Source: Thysanoteuthis rhombus (lineage: Eukaryota > Mollusca > Cephalopoda > Oegopsida > Thysanoteuthidae). Taken from it: a stretch of DNA of 64,000 nucleotides. The first letter of the stretch is position 1. Each line of letters begins with the position of its first letter. A model generated the notes under the pieces. It made no database searches. It was given only the letters and a program-made list of their open reading frames with translations, and was not told the DNA's origin. Both the position numbers and the translations under genes were made by a program. The stretch spans positions 51,481,181 through 51,545,180 of the forward strand of contig OY735218.1 of the NCBI GenBank assembly GCA_963457665.1, given 5' to 3'. Shown in pieces: positions 58,190 through 64,000 of the stretch.

Positions 58190-58430
58190 ATGATTTGCCT
58201 AAGAAACCCCACTTGAAGACATGGAAGATGAGGCCGATCAATCATTTTGAATGTGATGGTCACACAGTACAGAAGCTTAGTCAGTGGAATCTCTCTCTCA
58301 ACTGAGTAACCTCATAAGAGAGTGTCAGTTCATGCATGAAGAATAAGGTTCTCCCTGATTGCTTTCTCAATTACATCAAGGCTTTGAGGTATCTAAAGTT
58401 GCTGGATACTTTGCAGACAGGCCTCATGTA
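58190..58430 (-). mobile_element. mariner-type deletion derivative, second copy (right part)
   Basis: CATTTTGAATGTGATGGTCA, CACAGTACAGAAGCTTAG and CTCAACTGAGTAACCTCA match 56935-57010 in order. The right end GCTGGATACTTTGCAGACAG continues GCCTCATG and matches the other copy's right end. The left end was not found. Confidence 0.6.
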
Positions 58431-58737
58431 CCAAAAGCTTTTTATAGATTATCAACATAAAGTTTCGACAACCTGAAGGGTGGTGTGAGTGTTGGAAGTA
58501 CACTTTGCACCAAGGTCCTTGGGGAAGGCATGAATGTACTCCCCTCCAAAACTATAATTAAATAGCAAAGTCAATCATGCTGGTTTCAAACACAAGTAAA
58601 GGAGAATTAGGTGTCGGGCAAGCAGGTGCACTCATAAACATCTAAATGCTACTGGAACCGCAGCAACAATATCCAGCTTTGTGCAGTTGTGGCCCTATGC
58701 TCCACCAAAAGTTTACAAGACAAAAAAAGCCCATAAA
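58431..58737. other. AT-rich spacer
   Basis: No recognised gene or element. Confidence 0.4.
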
Positions 58738-59010
58738 AAGTTATTTCTCTCACAAAGTGTGAATTTCAAAAAGATAAGCATCAATGCTGCAAGATGTGAA
58801 CTAAATAACCAAGTTAACATGAATTTACATCATAAAATTTGAACTCCAACTAGAAACAGAGGGGAGGTAAAAAAAAATTTTCAAGTTCCAAGCTCCATTG
58901 GTGCAGCATGTACAGGTGACACATACATAAATAGCCAGCCAGACAGACAGAATCTCTTAAAAACTGAAGGGACCTATGTTGACTAGTGAACAGTTCTGGT
59001 TGCTTATTTC
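58738..59010 (+). mobile_element. family A copy, start missing
   Basis: It picks up at AAGTTATTTCTCTCACAAAG and runs through CAAGTTCCAAGCTCCATTGG, AATAGCCAGCCAGACAGAC and GAAGGGACCTATGTTGAC to GGTTGCTTATTTC. The first third and the left inverted end are absent. Confidence 0.72.
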
Positions 59011-59632
59011 TTAAAAAAGACAATAAAAAACCAAACCCTGAAACCATTGCAAGCAACAGAAAATGTGAATTTCCAGAATGGAATAAAATGTAATGATTCC
59101 AAAAAAAATCTGTCGCTAATTAAATCTGGCAAATGGATTCCAGCCAGAAGTCATAAAAGTTCTTTTCCTTTTGGAATTCCAGTTCCATGTCTACCATTCT
59201 TCTTTGACGTTTAGTGGACTTCTTCGATTAGATTTTCATTAATCTGAAGCAAAAGTCTTTCAATACAATTAGCAGACACCTGAAGTACGACTTTTGGCAA
59301 ATATCCATTCATCTGGTGACACACAATGAGATTTATCTTTGTAATATCAATAATACATGAAGTCGAATTTAGTCATTCCTTATATCAGTTGACCAATTTC
59401 CTGTGTTCTTATTGGCTTTCCCTGCCCTCAATATCTGCGGCTCTGATGGATTCGAATCATAATCCGTGAAAGCCTCCCAGACCTGCCAATCAGCATTAAC
59501 TTCTGTTCCAGTGGAAAATTCAGTCCATCGATTATTCCACACCAGACACAACTACCTACGGATGAAATCTTTGATGTTATATTTCCTTTTTTAAAGGTTT
59601 TGGTATGAGAAAATATTTTATATGAATTATCA
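59011..59632. other. spacer with an unassigned short frame
   Basis: A minus frame at 59369-59551 encodes a Trp/Asn/Glu-containing 60-residue peptide unlike AT-driven noise. I recognise no family, and no ATG or splice signal clearly bounds it. It may be a relic of a mobile element. Confidence 0.35.
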
Positions 59633-60080
59633 TATTAGAAACCATCATCCAAAACTGTCAACATAGGTTGCTTCAGTTTTTAAGTGATTCTGCCTGGCTG
59701 TCTGTATATGCATGTATGTGTCATATGTACAGGTCACACCAATGAAGCTAGAAGACTGAAAATTTAAACATTTACTCCATATTATGTGAAGAAAAGATAG
59801 TTTGTTTTTTTTGTTTTTTGAAATAAATTACTATTGGAGTCCAATCTGCAATGTAAGTTTATGCTAAATTGACTCCTTTATTTTTGGCTGGCAGCATTCA
59901 TGTTTGTTTTTAAAAAATTCAGGCTTTTTTTCCAGTGATCAGTGTTAAACAAAAGACAAGAGAAGTGAATCATTCATTCATCGCCTGTACTTCCTGTAAA
60001 CAAATTGATCATTCCCAACATGGTATGCCACCAAAAGACATTGGTCACGTGACAGTTTCTATTTGGTGACTAACCAGGCC
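59633..60080 (-). mobile_element. family A dispersed repeat, full length
   Basis: It opens ATTAGAAACCATCATCCAAA and closes GACAGTTTCTATTTGGTGAC with TAACCAGGCCTA. Both inverted ends are recognisable and the internal order is complete. It forms an inverted pair with 58738-59010. Confidence 0.82.
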
Positions 60081-61177
60081 TATTCTAAAGGTTTTTTTCC
60101 TCATCAAATTTGAAAACTACTTCTGTAATTATATAAAGTCTTTTAAAATACCTACTATATTCAGATATGTATGTATAGTTACGGAGATTTTGTGTAAGTG
60201 AATAGAAATGCATTCAAAGACGTATATGACTTATTCCTCTCTGTATGAAAGCATTTAACACCAGAAACTTGAGTATTTATTGGGAGCTCATCTTGGTTCA
60301 GACAATCTGAACTCTTCTCCCCATCTTTGATGTAGACACAACATTTCAAATGATTCATTCTGCATTAATCATTTTAAAAATAATTGAACAGCTCTGGTTG
60401 CTGCAATAGAATATTTGCAATTGCCACACTTGATGCTCAAATTTTCAGTTCCATACCACTTTGCTTGGACCTCCAGAGAAAGAGTCCAATAGGAAGGAGT
60501 CTCTTTCTTTAGGCATATTATATTTTACACCTAAAGAGGACTGTAGAATGAACCAGACAAAGCATTGTGCCAACATCATAGAAGAATTCTGACAGTCTGA
60601 GCCGAAATTGGCATGTTGATGACTCTTCTTAGAGTCATAGACAATATATTCACAGGATATTGCAGGATTACCCACTAGCCAATGTAAACCTTTTGTAAGC
60701 TGAAATGGTGCAAACCAAAGAAGCAATTACTATTATTTTGTATGAAAGGATTTTTGAATGTTCACAAGAAAATTTTCGATGATAGGCAGAGTCATCGGAA
60801 GTTGACAAGTTGGGAAATAGAAGAAAGAGGGCATTGTGCGCACTGCCTCTATAACGGCTTGGTGTAACAAACGTGGAATTCTGTTTTTGATTTTTGTTTC
60901 ATTTGTAAAAGTTAAAGAGTGGAGGAGAGCAAGCTTTCAAAAAGCAACATTTACCAACGTACACGTACGGAGAACGATTGATTTGTAAGAGACTGAAAGG
61001 AAATATACAAAAAAGCTGATTATGACTGTTTCAATTATATTTATAAATAATTGAAAAAAGAAGAAAGAAAATTACATGAATTATATATTGGCAAATAAGT
61101 GACTTAAATGACACAAGAAAGTTTTTGAAAAAAGGTTTTCCAGTTTGTTTAGTGTTTAAAGTTGTAAAGCTTTCGAG
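60081..61177. other. AT-rich spacer with an unassigned frame
   Basis: A minus frame at 60445-60726 (93 codons) is of mixed composition, but no family is recognised. No other feature. Confidence 0.4.
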
Positions 61178-61203
61178 TATATATATATATATATATATAT
61201 ATG
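61178..61203. repeat. (TA)n microsatellite
   Basis: About 26 bp of pure TA. Confidence 0.9.
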
Positions 61204-61458
61204 AATAGGTCGAAGTTATTTTCTCTTCCTTATATATGAAGGTGAATTTTTTTTGTGAAAAAATTTCCATTTAGAAAATTAGTGAAGAAAATGTCTTTGA
61301 GTTATTTTTTAATGGACTGATAAGATAACTTTGTAAACAACTTATGAATTAAATCAAAACATCATCATAGATTGATGCCCTAAGTTGTGCGTAGTCAAAA
61401 ATCAATAATAATGGTTTACAATATTTTATCTAATAAACATAGATAATAAAAGATAACG

Positions 61459-61780
61459 GGACACTAAATCACTAAATAGAGACTGTCATGTGACAGATGT
61501 CTTTGGCAGCATGCTGTGCTATGATCAATTATTCAGTGGTGACCACTAAAATATCAGAATTTTCCAAAACAGAAGAAAACGTTTTTTTTTTCAACATATG
61601 ATACGAAAATTTATTCCTAGTTGTAAATTCAATCTTCAACCCTCAGGCTCAGTTGGTGTAGCCCTTACCTTTAAAATACAGATAGATAGATAAATAGCTA
61701 GCCAGCCAGAACAATTTGAAAACTGAAGAAAGTCTTGTCGATTGCTGAATAGTTTTGGGTGGCATTTGATGGTTTCTAAT
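61459..61780 (+). mobile_element. family A copy with central deletion
   Basis: GGACACTAAATCACTAAATA, GAGACTGTCATGTGAC and GGCAGCATGCTGTG open it, and TTTGATGGTTTCTAATTAG closes it. The ACATTGCAAATTGAA centre is missing. It contains a short GATAGATAGATA run. Confidence 0.75.
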
Positions 61781-62454
61781 TAGATCAAGAGATATTCATC
61801 ATTCAGGCAATCTTTTTTGCTCTTCAAGCCCATTATTCTTTGTTAATGTCAATTAGTAAGCTCAAACAATTCACATGGGCATCTTAAATCTCCCCTTAGT
61901 TGATGGAGATCTTCAAATCTTTACGAATAGTACTTCACTTACTTTATTTCTACTCACATTTCACTATAACAAATTTCCCTGAATGCTAGAGGAGGGGGTG
62001 GCTCAAATAACCAAGCTTCCAACTCAGGCTCTCTAATCTCTAGCTATGTCACTACTTTAGAAAGGACTACCTACTCAAAATGCTCATGGACCTAACCCTT
62101 TTGAAATGTCTGCCCTTGGGGCTCCCAGTAATACCTCAATGGACCCTCAAGGTTCCGCAGTCCCTAGGTTGGGAGCATCTGTACTAAATGCTGGAGGAGC
62201 CCCTCAAAAAGCACCCTCTCCACTGGCCCCCAAATATCCAGCTATGTCCCTAATAATGCATTTGATAATAATTGGAAAGCCTATCGGTAATTTTTTTCTA
62301 TTTCTTTCTTTCTAAAAAGCATTATTCACAAATTAGAAGTGAGATTTGTTGATATTTGTTGTATCCGTAATGAAATTTGAAACCACGTTCTCAACTATAA
62401 AGCATTCAGAGAACAATTGCCACCAAAAATAAATGAATTTATCAATCATGCAAG
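61781..62454. other. spacer with a GC-richer patch
   Basis: 62106-62240 is GC-richer and encodes a Pro/Ala/Gly-rich plus frame beginning MSALGAPSNTSMDP, with no recognisable domain. GCTATGTC(A/C)CTA occurs twice (about 62043 and 62243), hinting at a diverged duplication of about 200 bp. Confidence 0.4.
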
Positions 62455-62945
62455 GGGGAGGGGGATGATTTGAAAATCCTTGGATCCACCCAAAAATTTA
62501 TTCAGTTCTTCCTTATTCCATGGCAAACCTTCCACAAAATATCACTGAAATTCATCGAGAACTTTTGGAGTTATTTTGTGGGCAGTTTTGAGTGATTATA
62601 TATGTGTGCAAGAGAAATGAGAGCATATCTCACAATCAAAGAAATATTACTGGATCTTCCCCTAACTTCAAACAATTCTCCCTTTTCCATCAAAAAATTT
62701 TCAATGAAATTTATTGGAAGCTTTTGGAGATATTGTGTTGACAAGCATGAGTGAGTACATAACAATACTCAAACATATCTCACATTGAAAAAATTACAAG
62801 ATCTACCCCAAAAATTGACAAATTCTCTCTTACCCAAATGGCCAATCCATCAAAAAGTTTTCCTTAAACTTCATTGAGAACTTTTGGGGCTATTGAGAGG
62901 ACAAAGAGACAGACAGACAGACAGAGTGATTACACATACCTATTC
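62455..62945 (+). repeat. family E repeat, three diverged tandem units
   Basis: Three units start near 62478, 62652 and 62800, each with (A)GATC-ACCC, a TTC--CCTTA-CC-ATGG line, (T)TCA-TGAAATTCATTGAGAAC, and TTTTGGAG-TATT. The last ends in (CAGA)n at about 62909-62926. The spacing is about 150-175 bp. The 76-codon minus frame nearby is spurious. Confidence 0.65.
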
Positions 62946-63539
62946 CAACTTTTCTGCTTCCTCCTCCACCTTCTAAAAAGCACAAGTCACAATTTAGAAT
63001 TGAGATTTGGCCGTTTTTGTTGTACTGATAATAACGTTTGATATCACTAGAGACTTCTGGAATTAACTTCTGACAGATTTTATGAGCTCTCTGTATAATA
63101 TATATGCCTAATATTGGCATTGCATTTCAGAATCAGACGTAAAAAGCCTTCAAAGAGATCATAATTTCTCATCTTATCACTTCTCCAGCAACTGACACCA
63201 TCTATCAAGCCAAGTTGCCAGATGATTAAAAGCATTCCTAAATATACGTATGGGGGAATATATGGAAGCTCAACAATTACTCTCCAAAGGTTTCTTATTC
63301 TCAAGTGTTGTTTAAGTGTTATCTCAACAAGGCAATAAACCACAGAATTAAAACATATCGACATATTACATATTAAAGTGTGTGTGCATATATGTGCATA
63401 AATATGTATCAAACTTATAGAAATATTCATTTGTGTATAGAATAGATATATACAGACATGAAAAAGTGTTTAAGTGTGATATATATATATATATACATGT
63501 ATATGTGTATAAAGTATAAATGTGTATGATGAAAGAAAG
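62946..63539. other. AT-rich spacer with short TA runs
   Basis: (TA)n of about 17 bp near 63480-63496, with TATGTGCATA-type sequence around it. No gene recognised. Confidence 0.5.
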
Positions 63540-63540
63540 G

Positions 63541-64000
63541 ATTCGCTGCACAAAGCATGTTTTTGTTTCTGCCCTGTTTGGGCTCCTCCAGGCGAATGAT
63601 TCGGTTTGTTTTAGATATCTATTTAGGGCGTTTGTTCGGATGGGGGCTTCTATTTTTATAGGTTTTAGGATCTTCTTTTTCTTCTATTTATATATTCTTT
63701 CTTTACTTTTTTTCTTTTCCTTTGTTTAGTGGTTGGTCATCGCTTGTAATGTCGTTCTTTAGTGGAGATATCATACTTGTTGGTAGTTATAAATCATGAA
63801 TTAGCAGAATAGAGTAGAGGCATCGTTTTATGCTGTAAAACCATCAGCATTTTGTGGTACGGATAGTATCTGAGCGTATTTTAATCTCACTTAAATCTAT
63901 TTTGCAGAATTGGGGGTCACTTTTACATGACCTTAGTTGTTACTTTAATTATTCTGGGTTTGGTCAAACAGGGCAGAAACATAAATGCGTTTGTGTAGTG
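63541..64000. mobile_element. element with long terminal inverted repeats, reaching the window edge
   Basis: TGTTTCTGCCCTGTTTG (63564-63580) is the exact reverse complement of CAAACAGGGCAGAAACA (63965-63981). The match continues outward with small gaps: CTGCACAAAGCAT on the left against CTACACAAACGCAT read from the right, giving a terminal repeat of at least 35 bp that runs to base 64000. The roughly 380-bp interior is non-coding, T-rich on the left and GC-richer than its surroundings. The superfamily is unknown, and any target duplication lies outside the window. Confidence 0.7.

Noticed and set aside
60445..60726. 93-codon minus frame with mixed composition, considered as an exon
   Set aside because: No recognisable domain, no splice or start context that stands out, and no neighbour supports it; kept only as an unassigned note.
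1..64000. Search for CRISPR arrays, bacterial operons, phage or viral genes
   Set aside because: There are no regularly spaced short direct repeats, no ribosome-binding-site-led gene clusters and no viral structural or replication gene; the sequence is plainly eukaryotic repeat-rich DNA.

Overview
This is AT-rich eukaryotic, almost certainly metazoan, non-coding DNA. I find no host protein-coding gene, rRNA, functional tRNA or CRISPR array. No open frame exceeds about 200 codons, and the longest lies in a (TC)n/(TA)n tract. The window reads as a gene desert or a very long intron built from old, nested transposable elements and microsatellites. The RTE-type LINEs ending in (ATG/CAT)n, piggyBac, mariner, hAT, a tRNA-headed SINE and long (TA)n/(CA)n arrays suggest an invertebrate. 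A mollusc, possibly a cephalopod, is my low-confidence guess from the microsatellite style; the sequence does not prove it.

Layout. The commonest element is a roughly 400-450 bp dispersed repeat (called family A here). About 21 whole or partial copies lie in both orientations across the window, with a 12-bp inverted repeat near their ends. Three other dispersed families (B, E and F) recur 2-5 times each. Recognisable transposon remains, left to right: a non-LTR reverse transcriptase tail (5.6-6.1 kb), a mariner transposase pseudogene split by a tRNA-SINE with an intact 13-bp target duplication (11.6-12.7 kb), RTE LINE fragments (14.9, 21.1, 27.2, 40.1, 45.3-46.7, 49.1-49.9 and 55.5 kb), two hAT-type MITEs (25.1 and 28.8 kb), a second non-LTR tail (35.2 kb), a piggyBac element with a degenerate transposase (42.5-45.15 kb), two mariner-type deletion derivatives (56.6 and 58.2 kb), and an element with long terminal inverted repeats running to the right edge (63.5-64.0 kb).

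Most unusual. At 45.6-46.5 kb a GC-rich tandem dimer (period 450 bp) sits inside an RTE LINE. Read on the minus strand, both units begin with sequence resembling the 5' end of U2 snRNA, and one keeps 15 consecutive bases identical to U2 nucleotides 31-45, including the branch-point-recognition GUAGUA. This looks like a U2-headed SINE, a rare class. Other points of interest are a twin-primed inverted LINE insertion at 49.1-49.9 kb, closely spaced inverted family A pairs that could fold as dsRNA if transcribed, a diverged 65-70 bp minisatellite at 7.3-7.7 kb, and two (TA)n blocks flanking a 214-bp unique segment at 48.3-48.7 kb.

Nothing here works as a host pathway. The elements interact only by nesting: SINE into mariner, U2-like dimer into RTE. 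That nesting gives a relative insertion order.
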